Source of the DNA: CALAGJ01 sp964293305
Lineage (GTDB): Bacteria > Bacteroidota > Bacteroidia > Chitinophagales > Chitinophagaceae
Assembly: GCA_964293305.1 (NCBI GenBank)
Contig: CAXYYO010000032.1
Coordinates: 1 to 38,396 of the forward strand
Reading direction: 5' to 3'
Length of the DNA: 38,396 nucleotides
A program made the translations under genes and the position numbers. The notes under the pieces are model-generated. The model had not been told where the DNA came from. It searched no databases and saw only the letters and a program-made list of their open reading frames with translations. The stretch's first letter is position 1. Every line of letters begins with the position of its first letter. Below, in pieces: positions 8,743-16,634 of the stretch.

Positions 8743-9161
8743 TGAGGTGGTATATACTAGTAGCCATTCAATTTTTTACATTTAACTCCTGTAAACTTTT
8801 TACACATAAAATTGAAACAGAAGAAAATCAAAATAGAGTTGTACTAAGAACTGACACTATAAACACAGTAAAGTTGAGTGATACACTAATTATTTTTGAA
8901 TCAGTGTGCAGAGGTTGTGCATATGAGCAGAGCACAGATTTTGTTTTATATGATAGTCTTCATTTAGTGGAGCTTTCTTATATAGAAACGCATGATAATA
9001 ATTCTGAAAATATGACTGGTGGAAGTATTAGTAAAAACTTAATAATAATACCGAAGCAAATTGGTACAACTTCAGCAAAAGTCTATACATTTTTGCAAAG
9101 TCCTGGTTCAAAAGAAGATTCTGCAAATTATAATTCTTATTATATCAACATAATAAATTAA
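8742..9161 (+). CDS. Small predicted lipoprotein of unknown function inside the paa operon
   Basis: I do not recognise a family. The 139-residue product starts with a short hydrophobic signal ending in a lipobox-like FNSC (Cys17), so it is probably a lipid-anchored periplasmic or outer-membrane protein. The mature part is polar and beta-rich with a CRGC motif (ESVCRGCAYEQ, near residue 56) that could bind metal or form a disulfide. The start overlaps the paaA stop by one base, and paaB begins 8 bases after its stop, so it is co-transcribed with both. An envelope lipoprotein between two subunits of a cytoplasmic oxygenase is unusual. Base use resembles the neighbours but is slightly more AT-rich. 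It may be an inserted gene riding on the operon promoter. Confidence 0.75.
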   Translation: MRWYILVAIQFFTFNSCKLFTHKIETEENQNRVVLRTDTINTVKLSDTLIIFESVCRGCAYEQSTDFVLYDSLHLVELSYIETHDNNSENMTGGSISKNLIIIPKQIGTTSAKVYTFLQSPGSKEDSANYNSYYINIIN

Positions 9162-9169
9162 TAAAAAGG

Positions 9170-9538
9170 ATGAGGCAAAATTTTATAAAAAAATTCTATT
9201 ACGGAGATATACCGGAAGAGAAAAACGGTGGCAATGACTATGTGGTAAAAACTGATACATCATCTTGGCCTTTGTGGGAAATTTTTATCCGAAGCAAACA
9301 AGGTCTTGATCATAAACATGCAGGTAGTCTTCATGCAGCCGATGCACAAATGGCAATTGAAAATGCAAGAGACGTATATACTCGAAGACTGGAAGGGGTA
9401 AGCATTTGGGCAGTGGAAAGTAAATATATAACTGCTTCTAATCCTGATGAGGCAGGCGAATTGTATGAACCAGCTATTGATAAAGTTTACAGACATCCTA
9501 CTTTTTACGATCTGCCCGATGCTGTAAAACACATGTAG
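9170..9538 (+). CDS. paaB: Phenylacetyl-CoA epoxidase subunit PaaB
   Basis: PaaB is the small bridging subunit of the phenylacetyl-CoA epoxidase. The 122-residue product carries the family's hallmark run WPLWEIFIRSKQGLDHKHAG, followed by SLHAADAQMAIENARDVYTRR and a variable C-terminus. It begins 8 bases after the lipoprotein stop with a purine-rich AAAAAGG just upstream. The N-terminus (about 30 residues before WPLWE) is longer than in proteobacterial PaaB, so an internal start cannot be excluded. paaC, paaD and paaE, which usually follow, are absent; the next gene is on the opposite strand, converging 9 bases away. Confidence 0.95.
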   Translation: MRQNFIKKFYYGDIPEEKNGGNDYVVKTDTSSWPLWEIFIRSKQGLDHKHAGSLHAADAQMAIENARDVYTRRLEGVSIWAVESKYITASNPDEAGELYEPAIDKVYRHPTFYDLPDAVKHM

Positions 9539-9547
9539 TAGCATCAA

Positions 9548-10267
9548 TTAATATCCTGATGCCAGCACATCTGCAAGATGCATAGTTTTTAGCGGAAGCT
9601 TTTTATGTTTGATAAAACCTTCTAAATGCATGAGGCAGCTTATATCTGTACTAATAATATAGTCTGCTTTTGTGGCTAAAGCATGATATACTTTTTGATC
9701 TGCCATGGCCGCACTAATATCTTCAAATTTTACGGCAAATGTGCCGCCAAAACCACAACATGTTTCCACATCATTCATTTCTATGAGTTCTAAGCCATCT
9801 ACTTTATGAAGCAATTGACGTGGCTCAGTTTTTAATTTACATTCTCTTAATGCAGCACAACTGTCATGGTAAGTTGCTCTACCATTTAATACAGCACCAA
9901 ACTGATCTACATGCAACACATTTGTGAGAAACTCGCTAAATTCAAAAATGCGTTTTTGAAGATTATACACATCCGCTTTTAGTATACCTTCTTTAAAAAG
10001 ATCTGTGTAGTAATTTCTTACAAATCCAACACAGCTAGCACTGGGTGCCACTATATAATCTGATCCACTAAAATCCTTTATAAATTTCTTACAAACATCT
10101 TTGGCTTCTCCTCTAAAACCAGCATTATAAGCAGGCTGCCCACAGCAGGTTTGCTCTTTATTGTATGATACAGTACAGCCGGCTTTTTTTAAAACTTTTA
10201 CCATATTAAATCCTGTTTGAGGATATAATTGATCCATAAAGCAGGGTATAAATATTTGTACGTTCAT
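9548..10267 (-). CDS. LutA/YkgE-like (Fe-S)-binding oxidoreductase subunit
   Basis: This belongs to the family with two CCG domains (cysteine-rich DUF224 type), as in LutA of the lactate-utilisation complex LutABC. The two motifs are visible as EQTCCGQPAYNAG (about residue 45) and VETCCGFGGTFAVK (about residue 175), with HDSCAALRE between them. The ATG at 10267 (MNVQIFIPCFMDQLYPQ) gives 239 residues, the usual LutA length, and puts the conserved IPCFxDQLYP at the N-terminus; the frame stays open 14 codons further up. No lutB or lutC is nearby, so the physiological partner is unknown. It lies 55 bases after ribH on the same strand and may be the last gene of the pdhA-TPR-ribH unit. Confidence 0.85.
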   Translation of the reverse strand: MNVQIFIPCFMDQLYPQTGFNMVKVLKKAGCTVSYNKEQTCCGQPAYNAGFRGEAKDVCKKFIKDFSGSDYIVAPSASCVGFVRNYYTDLFKEGILKADVYNLQKRIFEFSEFLTNVLHVDQFGAVLNGRATYHDSCAALRECKLKTEPRQLLHKVDGLELIEMNDVETCCGFGGTFAVKFEDISAAMADQKVYHALATKADYIISTDISCLMHLEGFIKHKKLPLKTMHLADVLASGY

Positions 10268-10322
10268 AACTATTCTTAATAATTCAGAAGGATAATGGAG
10301 CAATACCAAAAGATTCCAATTG

Positions 10323-10808
10323 CTATCCTTTTATAAGTTTACGATTAAGGTCTATCATTTTTATAGCTGTTATAGCTGCTTCCGTTCCTTTATTGCCATG
10401 TATTCCACCAATTCGTTCTTTTGCTTCCTCTTCATTATTTAAAGTGAGTACACCAAAAATTATTGGACTTGTCAAATAAAGATTAAGGTTTAGAATACCC
10501 TCAGAAACCATATTACACACATATTCAAAATGTGGGGTACCGCCTTTTATTACACATCCAAGGGCTATGTATGCATCAGGCGTTTTATCAGCACGTGTAT
10601 AATGTGTCTTTATGGCAAAAGGTATTTCTACGGCACCGGGTACAACCAATGTTTCTGACTTTATTTTTGCAGTTTCTAATACTTCTTTTACGCCGGCTTC
10701 CAGCAAATCTGTAAACTGATTATTCCATTCAGTTTTTACAATAACTATAAAGGCATCCTTTAATTTAGGGATGCCTTTTAAAATATTTTTATTTCCTTTT
10801 GTGGCCAT
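10323..10808 (-). CDS. ribH: 6,7-dimethyl-8-ribityllumazine synthase
   Basis: RibH condenses 5-amino-6-ribitylaminouracil with 3,4-dihydroxy-2-butanone 4-phosphate, the penultimate step of riboflavin synthesis, usually in an icosahedral or pentameric cytoplasmic assembly. The 161-residue length is normal. Visible signatures are VPGAVEIPFAIK (substrate site), ALGCVIKGGTPHFEYVCN with the catalytic His, GVLTLNNEEEAKERIGG, and GNKGTEAA near the C-terminus. The start codon shares a base with the stop of the upstream TPR gene (TAATG), indicating translational coupling. No other rib gene is in the window. Confidence 0.97.
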   Translation of the reverse strand: MATKGNKNILKGIPKLKDAFIVIVKTEWNNQFTDLLEAGVKEVLETAKIKSETLVVPGAVEIPFAIKTHYTRADKTPDAYIALGCVIKGGTPHFEYVCNMVSEGILNLNLYLTSPIIFGVLTLNNEEEAKERIGGIHGNKGTEAAITAIKMIDLNRKLIKG

Positions 10809-11500
10809 TATTTACTACTAAAATGATTAGGTTCAATACTGAGCTCGTATATATACTTATCTGCTTGAAAACCTCTTTCTGTTTGTGGGTAGTTTTCCTT
10901 AATTTGTTGATAGAGGCTGAGTGCATCTGATGATTTATTCATCATTGACAACTTTTGTGCAGCACGAAATAGATATTCAGCTGAAACGCTTTCATCCTTT
11001 GGAAAAGCGGTACCTGCTTTTTTATAATTACTTACGGCTTCGTCGTCTTTCTTTAGTTCGCTGTATGCATCTCCAAGCATGCCATAAGCTAGCATTTGAA
11101 TTTGACTGGCATCTGTAGAAAATCCGTTTAAATATTTTACAGCACTATTATAATCTCCTGTACGCAAATAACAAGCGCCTGCATAATACATGGCTAAGTT
11201 ACCACTTGATGTGCCACCATAAGTATTAATGATATATAAAAAGCCTTTATCTTTTTTATCTCCATTTAAAGCCAATTTCAAACTATCCATTCTAAAATAT
11301 TCCTCCGCTTTAAACATGGCATTTTGTGCTTCTGCTTCTTTAGGTTTTACAACAAAATTTTGGTAGGCATACCAACCTCCAATGATGATGGCAAGACCGC
11401 CCACCATATACAAAATCATTTTCTGGTTCTTGTGCCAAAATTTTTCTACTACATGCAGTGATTGAATCGCTTCTGATTCCTGTTCGTTTTTATGACTCAT
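10808..11500 (-). CDS. Membrane-anchored tetratricopeptide-repeat protein (YfgM-like)
   Basis: The 230-residue product has a cytoplasmic N-terminus, one transmembrane helix at about residues 29-48 (MILYMVGGLAIIIGGWYAYQ), then TPR units (GNLAMYYAGACYLRTGDYNSA, MLGDAYSELKKDDEAVSNYK, AEYLFRAAQKLSMM). This layout matches YfgM-like ancillary factors of the Sec translocon or chaperone network, but that role is inferred from architecture only. It lies 35 bases after pdhA and overlaps ribH by one base, so the three genes probably form one transcript. Confidence 0.85.
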   Translation of the reverse strand: MSHKNEQESEAIQSLHVVEKFWHKNQKMILYMVGGLAIIIGGWYAYQNFVVKPKEAEAQNAMFKAEEYFRMDSLKLALNGDKKDKGFLYIINTYGGTSSGNLAMYYAGACYLRTGDYNSAVKYLNGFSTDASQIQMLAYGMLGDAYSELKKDDEAVSNYKKAGTAFPKDESVSAEYLFRAAQKLSMMNKSSDALSLYQQIKENYPQTERGFQADKYIYELSIEPNHFSSK

Positions 11501-11535
11501 TCTAAATTTTTAATCTTGATAAATTGGGTAAAATA

Positions 11536-12537
11536 TTAATCGGTTATAAAGGGATAATTTGCATCTACATATACATCTTTCAGCACTTCAGATTCATCTG
11601 GATAAGGGCTTGATTCCGCAAATTGAACAGATTGATCCACAATAGCATTTATTTTATCATCAATAGCTTTTATCTGTTCAGGTGTAGCAAAATTGTTTGT
11701 TTGAATGGTGTGCAAAACCATACCTAATGGGTCTTTCGTTTTGTATTCGTCCACTTCATCCTTTGTGCGATATTTTTGTGGATCGGAAATAGAGTGCCCT
11801 TTATAGCGATAGGTTTTCATTTCAATCAATGTAGGTCCACCACCTTCTCTTGCTCTTTTTACAGCTCTTGCTATAGCATCATGCACCGCCTCTGCACTCA
11901 TGCCATCTGCTACATCAGCAGGCATTTCGTATGCATCCGCTAATTTATAAATATCAATCACATTGCTAGTGCGGTTTATGGAAGTACCCATGGCATAGTT
12001 GTTATTTTCACATATAAAAATAACAGGCAGTTTCCATAGCATTGCTAAATTAAAAGTTTCATGAAGCATACCTTGGCGTGCAGCACCATCTCCAAAAAAT
12101 GTAAGACACACATTGTCCGTACCACGATACTGCTCTGCTAAAGCAATACCGGCACCAGTACCTATTTGTGCACCCACAATTCCATGTCCACCAAAAAAAT
12201 GATGTTCTTTGCTAAATAAATGCATACTGCCACCTTTCCCATTGGAGCAACCAGTGGCCTTACCATACAGTTCTGCCATACAAGCATCTGCACTTACTCC
12301 TTTTGCAAGCGCAAGTCCATGATCCCTATATGCCGTTATAAATGGGTCTTCGGGTCTCGTAGCGGTCATACAGCCTGCGGCAATTGCTTCTTGGCCTATA
12401 TAGGCATGAAAAAATCCACGAATTTTTCCTGCCATTTTATACATTTCTTCTGATCTGAGTTCAAACTGACGTATCATTTGCATTAACTCATACCAGTACA
12501 AATAGGTTTCCTTAGAAAATTTAGTAGCCACATGCAT
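11536..12537 (-). CDS. pdhA: Pyruvate dehydrogenase E1 component, alpha subunit
   Basis: PdhA is the thiamine-diphosphate-binding alpha subunit of E1, which decarboxylates pyruvate and passes the acetyl group to E2. The cofactor motif begins at GDGAARQGMLHE (about residue 147 from this start) and ends with CENNNYAMGT. The loop segment YRYKGHSISDPQKYRTKDE is typical of E1 alpha, as is GKGGSMHLF. I start at the ATG at 12537 (MHVATKFSKETYLYWYELM), giving 333 residues. The frame extends to a TTG at 12552, but that codon falls inside the -7 promoter box. No E1 beta, E2 or E3 gene is adjacent, so the complex is encoded at several loci. Confidence 0.95.
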   Translation of the reverse strand: MHVATKFSKETYLYWYELMQMIRQFELRSEEMYKMAGKIRGFFHAYIGQEAIAAGCMTATRPEDPFITAYRDHGLALAKGVSADACMAELYGKATGCSNGKGGSMHLFSKEHHFFGGHGIVGAQIGTGAGIALAEQYRGTDNVCLTFFGDGAARQGMLHETFNLAMLWKLPVIFICENNNYAMGTSINRTSNVIDIYKLADAYEMPADVADGMSAEAVHDAIARAVKRAREGGGPTLIEMKTYRYKGHSISDPQKYRTKDEVDEYKTKDPLGMVLHTIQTNNFATPEQIKAIDDKINAIVDQSVQFAESSPYPDESEVLKDVYVDANYPFITD

Positions 12538-12549
12538 TTTTTGAGGTGG

Positions 12550-12580
12550 CAAATATAATGGTGATTAGTAAAAGGGCCAA
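12550..12580 (-). promoter_or_regulatory. pdhA promoter
   Basis: On the minus strand TTG (12580-12578), 20 bases, then TATATTTG (12557-12550) fits the Bacteroidetes -33/-7 pattern. The predicted transcription start is about 6 bases before the ATG at 12537, which decides the start codon against the upstream TTG. Confidence 0.6.
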
Positions 12581-12705
12581 TTTTGAAAAAGTACTTGTTT
12601 AAAGAATAATTTATTTCTAATGAATCATTGTGCGTATGCACAAATAGCTCTAATTATAAAAAAGGGTTGAAATATTAGTTATTCATTCAAAACAATTTCG
12701 TCATC

Positions 12706-13821
12706 CTAATGCCATCGCTTTGCAGGTTTTTTCCAAAGGGCAGGCACAAATAATAGGTTGTAAAAAAACAACCATATATCGAAAATGAAAATGAGGGGTA
12801 TCAAATCTTTTTCATTCAGTTTTTGCATGGCCTTTCCCATTATTATATACTGTGTGATGGCCCTCAACAAAAAGCAGATTAATGCCATTTTCCAATCGTA
12901 AAAAATTGCTGTGGCAATTAATAGTGGGAAAAAAGTAGTTTGTACAGCGGCATATAAACCTAACAAAAATTTATGTTTTGGTTTGTAGTATTTGGCCGTA
13001 GTATAGTGTCTTTGCTTTTGCTTGATCCATGCGCTCCAGCTTTTTGGTGCTATGCTGATTGTGTATGATTCAGGATTGATAACAATGGCAGTATTGTTTG
13101 CTGTGGCTACCTTATTAATAAACAAATCATCATCCCCACTGGGTATATGATTTATGGAGGAGAATCCTTTATTACGATTAAATACTTCCCGCAGGTAACT
13201 CAGATTTCTACCTACACCCATGTACGGCATGCCCGAAAGCGCATAAGAAAAGTATTGCATGGCGGTATGAAAAGTTTCAAATCGAATAATTTTATTCAAG
13301 AAACCACTGCTCTTTTTATAAGCTCCATAGCCCAATACAATTTCTACACCTTCTCTGTATGCATGTTGAATATGCTTTATCCAATGCTCAGATGCCGGCA
13401 CACAGTCTGCATCCGTCATTAATAAGGTTTCATATTTTGCCGCTTTAATGCCCATACTCAGCGGGAATTTTTTACCGGGTATATGCATTGCTTCCTGTTT
13501 TAAGGTAACAATATTGAGGTGTTTAAACTGTTTTTGAAACTCATCAAGCAGATACTTACTTTCATCAGTACTATTGTCATTTACCACTATTATTTCGTGA
13601 GTGGTTTTATAATCTTGACATAGGGCACCCGGTAAATTTACAGCAAGATTTTGTGCTTCGTCTTTTGCACATACAATCACTGAAACTGGGTATTCCTGAC
13701 TGTTACTTTTTTCATTTTCTTCATAAAATGCTAATTTTCTGAAAATAAAAAGGTAATAATACAGTTGAATAATTGTAAATAAAATTAATTCAAAAGGCAG
13801 AATGAGCAACAGATAATACAT
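12706..13821 (-). CDS. Membrane-bound family 2 glycosyltransferase
   Basis: This is a processive-type GT-A glycosyltransferase with membrane helices at both ends. The 371 residues show an N-terminal helix (about 3-25), then VSVIVCAKDEAQNL and EIIVVNDNSTDES (nucleotide-sugar site). The metal-binding DxD follows as LLMTDADCVPAS (about residue 138), then SGDDDLFINKVA (acceptor-site acidic motif) and a QRHY motif in IKQKQRHYTTAKYY in place of QxxRW. Two or three helices close the protein. The product could be a glycolipid or exopolysaccharide precursor; the sequence does not say which. It is divergent from tgt, with about 80 bp between starts, and CAAAAATA at 13826-13833 reads as a minus-strand TAnnTTTG box. 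Confidence 0.88.
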   Translation of the reverse strand: MYYLLLILPFELILFTIIQLYYYLFIFRKLAFYEENEKSNSQEYPVSVIVCAKDEAQNLAVNLPGALCQDYKTTHEIIVVNDNSTDESKYLLDEFQKQFKHLNIVTLKQEAMHIPGKKFPLSMGIKAAKYETLLMTDADCVPASEHWIKHIQHAYREGVEIVLGYGAYKKSSGFLNKIIRFETFHTAMQYFSYALSGMPYMGVGRNLSYLREVFNRNKGFSSINHIPSGDDDLFINKVATANNTAIVINPESYTISIAPKSWSAWIKQKQRHYTTAKYYKPKHKFLLGLYAAVQTTFFPLLIATAIFYDWKMALICFLLRAITQYIIMGKAMQKLNEKDLIPLIFIFDIWLFFYNLLFVPALWKKPAKRWH

Positions 13822-13899
13822 GGCACAAAAATAGAAGTCACATTTTCATATCACACAATCATTAACATCTATGTGGATAAGTGCTTATACATTTGCCCA

Positions 13900-15039
13900 A
13901 TGGCTGATTTGCAATTCAATCTAATACATACAGATACTAACACAGCAGCAAGGGCAGGAATAATAAAAACTGATCATGGCTCTATACCTACGCCAATATT
14001 CATGCCTGTGGGTACTGTGGGTTCTGTAAAAGCGGTAACCCAACAGCAGCTGGATAGTGAAGTCAAGGCAAAAATAATTTTAGGAAACACCTATCATTTG
14101 TATTTGAGGCCGGGCACAGAAATTTTAAAGAGTGCCGGAGGATTACACCAATTTATAGGTTGGAATGGACCCATACTTACCGACAGTGGTGGCTATCAGG
14201 TTTTTTCTTTGGCGTCTAGTAGAAAAATCACTGAAGATGGTGTACTTTTTCAGAGCCATATTGATGGCAGTAGGCATCTATTTACACCAGAAAAAGTGAT
14301 GGACATTCAACGGCATATAGGTGCAGATATTATTATGGCATTTGATGAATGCCCTCCTGGGCAAAGTGAATATGCCTACGCAAAAAAAAGTATGGATCTC
14401 ACGCATAGATGGTTGGACAGGTGTGTGCAATACCTATCCGAAACGGAAGATTTTTATCGTCCTACCCAAAATCTTTTTCCTATAGTACAGGGTGGCACAC
14501 ATAAAGAACTTCGCAAAGCAAGCTGTGAAAAGATTAGTTCAATCCAAGCCAGTGGCAATGCAATTGGGGGTTTGAGTGTAGGTGAACCTGAGGAAACCAT
14601 GTATGACATTGCAGGTTTTTGTTGTGAACTTTTACCAACTAATAAACCAAGATATTTAATGGGTGTGGGCACTCCCTGGAATATTTTGGAAAATATTGCA
14701 TTGGGTATAGATATGTTTGACTGCGTAATGCCTACACGAAATGGGAGAAATGGTATGTTATTTACTAGTTACGGTGTAATAAATATTAAAAATAAAAAAT
14801 GGGCTACAGATTTTTCTGTCATTGACGATGGAATACCCTGTGCCACCAGTAATTACTACACAAAAGCATATTTAAGACATCTTTTTGTGGCCAATGAGTT
14901 ATTGGGTTTACAATTAGCAAGTATCCACAATCTGGCTTTTTATTTATGGTTAGTGGGTGAAGCCAGAAAACATATCATTGAAAATGATTTTTTGAGTTGG
15001 AAAGCCGAAATGGTAATAAAACTGAAACAAAGGCTATAA
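13900..15039 (+). CDS. tgt: tRNA-guanine (queuine/preQ1) transglycosylase Tgt
   Basis: Tgt exchanges guanine-34 in GU(N) anticodons for preQ1 during queuosine synthesis. Core motifs are present: GNTYHLYLRPG, LTDSGGYQVFSL (catalytic Asp region), DECPPG, VQGG, IGGLSVGEP, and MPTRNGRNG with the nucleophile Asp in DMFDCVMPTR. The usual zinc motif CxCxxC is not conserved: the aligned stretch reads DGIPCATSNYYTKAYLRH, keeping one Cys. I recall the same loss in other Bacteroidetes Tgts, but this should be checked. The ATG at 13900 gives 379 residues, normal for the family; the frame stays open to a GTG at 13873. TACATTTG at 13888-13895 resembles a -7 box, which would make the leader almost absent. 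queG lies 630 bp downstream. Confidence 0.95.
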   Translation: MADLQFNLIHTDTNTAARAGIIKTDHGSIPTPIFMPVGTVGSVKAVTQQQLDSEVKAKIILGNTYHLYLRPGTEILKSAGGLHQFIGWNGPILTDSGGYQVFSLASSRKITEDGVLFQSHIDGSRHLFTPEKVMDIQRHIGADIIMAFDECPPGQSEYAYAKKSMDLTHRWLDRCVQYLSETEDFYRPTQNLFPIVQGGTHKELRKASCEKISSIQASGNAIGGLSVGEPEETMYDIAGFCCELLPTNKPRYLMGVGTPWNILENIALGIDMFDCVMPTRNGRNGMLFTSYGVINIKNKKWATDFSVIDDGIPCATSNYYTKAYLRHLFVANELLGLQLASIHNLAFYLWLVGEARKHIIENDFLSWKAEMVIKLKQRL

Positions 15040-15070
15040 AAAAAGGGTGACCGCATCCCGCTGGCCACCC
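15038..15070 (-). terminator. Strong minus-strand intrinsic terminator after tgt
   Basis: GGGTGACC (15045-15052) pairs with GGCCACCC (15063-15070) with one A.C mismatch and a 10-base loop. The T7 tract (complement of 15038-15044) lies on the minus-strand side, overlapping the tgt stop codon; there is no T run on the plus side. It therefore ends a minus-strand transcript that would arise in the 15071-15234 intergenic region, where no minus-strand gene is recognised. Confidence 0.6.
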
Positions 15071-15234
15071 CGATTTAACCCTGCTGCTTCTTTAGCTATA
15101 TTTAAATTGCTGTTTTTGTGTTTATGAATAGATAGACTAAGGGCAATAACTTTGGTTTAATGAATTTTAAAAAAAATATTTTTTTTATACGAATTTTAAA
15201 TTATAATATAAAACAAGATTGATATTCAATACTT

Positions 15235-15549
15235 ATGAGTAAAATCGAGCAATTAGAAGCGTTTTTAAAATCCAATCCAAAGGATTCATTACTCAGGCAT
15301 GCTTATGCATTGGAAAAAATAAAAATAGGTCAAGATGCAGAAGCTAGAATCATTTTTGAATCATTACTAAATGATCAACCTGATTATGTAGGTAGCTATT
15401 ATCATCTGGCCAAATTATTAGAAAGACAGGGTGAGCTTACACTTGCAATTAATTGGTATAAAAAAGGAATGGAAATAGCCAAAATAGCTGGCGATACACA
15501 TGTCTATAATGAACTATTTATGGCTTATCAAGAATTGTCTGACAACTAG
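15235..15549 (+). CDS. Small tetratricopeptide-repeat protein
   Basis: The 104-residue soluble protein consists of about two and a half TPR-like helical hairpins (KDSLLRHAYALEKIKIGQDA, YVGSYYHLAKLLERQGELTL, AINWYKKGMEIAKIAGD). There is no signal peptide or membrane segment, so it is probably a cytoplasmic protein-binding adaptor. Its partner is unknown. It lies alone between tgt and queG; the ATG follows a very AT-rich 50-bp leader. TAACTTTG at 15147-15154 is a possible -7 box without a matching -33 element. Confidence 0.8.
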   Translation: MSKIEQLEAFLKSNPKDSLLRHAYALEKIKIGQDAEARIIFESLLNDQPDYVGSYYHLAKLLERQGELTLAINWYKKGMEIAKIAGDTHVYNELFMAYQELSDN

Positions 15550-15671
15550 TTGTCATTCTTTGCTAATGTATTTGATAGAGTATGAAGTTAGGATTGATAA
15601 AATGTTAGAAGTATATTTCAGTATATTTTTTTAATACAAGCTGCAAAAACTCCATTATTGCATAATCTATT

Positions 15672-16601
15672 ATGGCATATTTCAATGCATACTCACTTAT
15701 CATAAAGCAGGAAGCTGCTAAAGCTGGATTTGATTTTTGTGGTATTGCGCAAGCGGTGCCATTGGATGATGATGCACGTAGGCTGGAATCCTGGCTTAAT
15801 AAGGGTTTTCAGGCTGGTATGGATTATATGCAACGCAATTTTGAATTGAGGGTTAATCCACAAAAATTGGTGCCGGGTGCAAAATCAGTCATTACATTTT
15901 TGTATAATTATTTTCCGGAGGAAATGCAAAAAGAAACAAAACAAAAAATTGCGAAATATGCTTATGGTAAGGATTATCACACTGTAATAAAAAATAAACT
16001 GCATGCACTTTTGCTTGTACTAAAAGAAAAAATTGGAAATATAGAAGGGCGTGGTTTTGTGGATAGTGCACCGGTACTAGAGAGGAGTTGGGCCCAAAGA
16101 AGTGGCATGGGTTGGATTGGTAAAAACGGGAATCTCATTACCAGAAAATATGGATCCTTCTTCTTTATTGCTACTTTTATTACTGATCTTGAATTAGTAT
16201 ATGACCAACCCTTTGCAAATGACTATTGTGGTACTTGTACAAAATGTATTGATCATTGCCCCACAGGGGCTATTTTGCCAAATAAAGAAATTGATGCTAA
16301 CCGTTGTATCAGTTATTACACAATTGAACTAAAAGAAATGCTTATACCGGATGCCTTATCTGGAAAGTTTGACAACTGGATGTTTGGATGTGACACCTGC
16401 CAGGACGTATGCCCCTGGAATAGGTTTAGTAAACCACATAAGGAGCCTGCATTTGAAGTGCTGCCAGAAATTTTAAATCTTTCCACTAATGAATGGTTGG
16501 CAATGGGTGAAGAGAGGTTTAAGGATATTTTTCAGCATTCTCCACTTAAAAGAAGTAAGTGGCAGGGCATACAACGCAACCTACTTTTTTTGCACTCCTA
16601 A
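15672..16601 (+). CDS. queG: Epoxyqueuosine reductase QueG
   Basis: QueG reduces epoxyqueuosine to queuosine in tRNA, using cobalamin and two [4Fe-4S] clusters. The 309-residue product has both ferredoxin-like clusters: CGTCTKCIDHCPTGAI (about residue 188) and CDTCQDVCPWNRF (about residue 240). It also has the family segments GFVDSAPVLERSWAQRSGMG and WIGKNGNLI. It lacks the C-terminal HEAT-repeat extension found in longer homologues. It shares the queuosine pathway with tgt upstream. bioA follows after 33 bp and may be co-transcribed. Confidence 0.96.
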   Translation: MAYFNAYSLIIKQEAAKAGFDFCGIAQAVPLDDDARRLESWLNKGFQAGMDYMQRNFELRVNPQKLVPGAKSVITFLYNYFPEEMQKETKQKIAKYAYGKDYHTVIKNKLHALLLVLKEKIGNIEGRGFVDSAPVLERSWAQRSGMGWIGKNGNLITRKYGSFFFIATFITDLELVYDQPFANDYCGTCTKCIDHCPTGAILPNKEIDANRCISYYTIELKEMLIPDALSGKFDNWMFGCDTCQDVCPWNRFSKPHKEPAFEVLPEILNLSTNEWLAMGEERFKDIFQHSPLKRSKWQGIQRNLLFLHS

Positions 16602-16634
16602 TTATTCTTGTTACAGATATAATATTTTCGCTGC

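Noticed and set aside
12537..12552. Upstream TTG as pdhA start
   Set aside because: The codon lies within the predicted -7 promoter box, upstream of the expected transcription start.
15038..15160. Possible SRP (4.5S) RNA on the minus strand
   Set aside because: GAAGCAGC and a 3' stem are present, but the conserved partner GTCAGG and tetraloop are absent, so the core helix cannot form.
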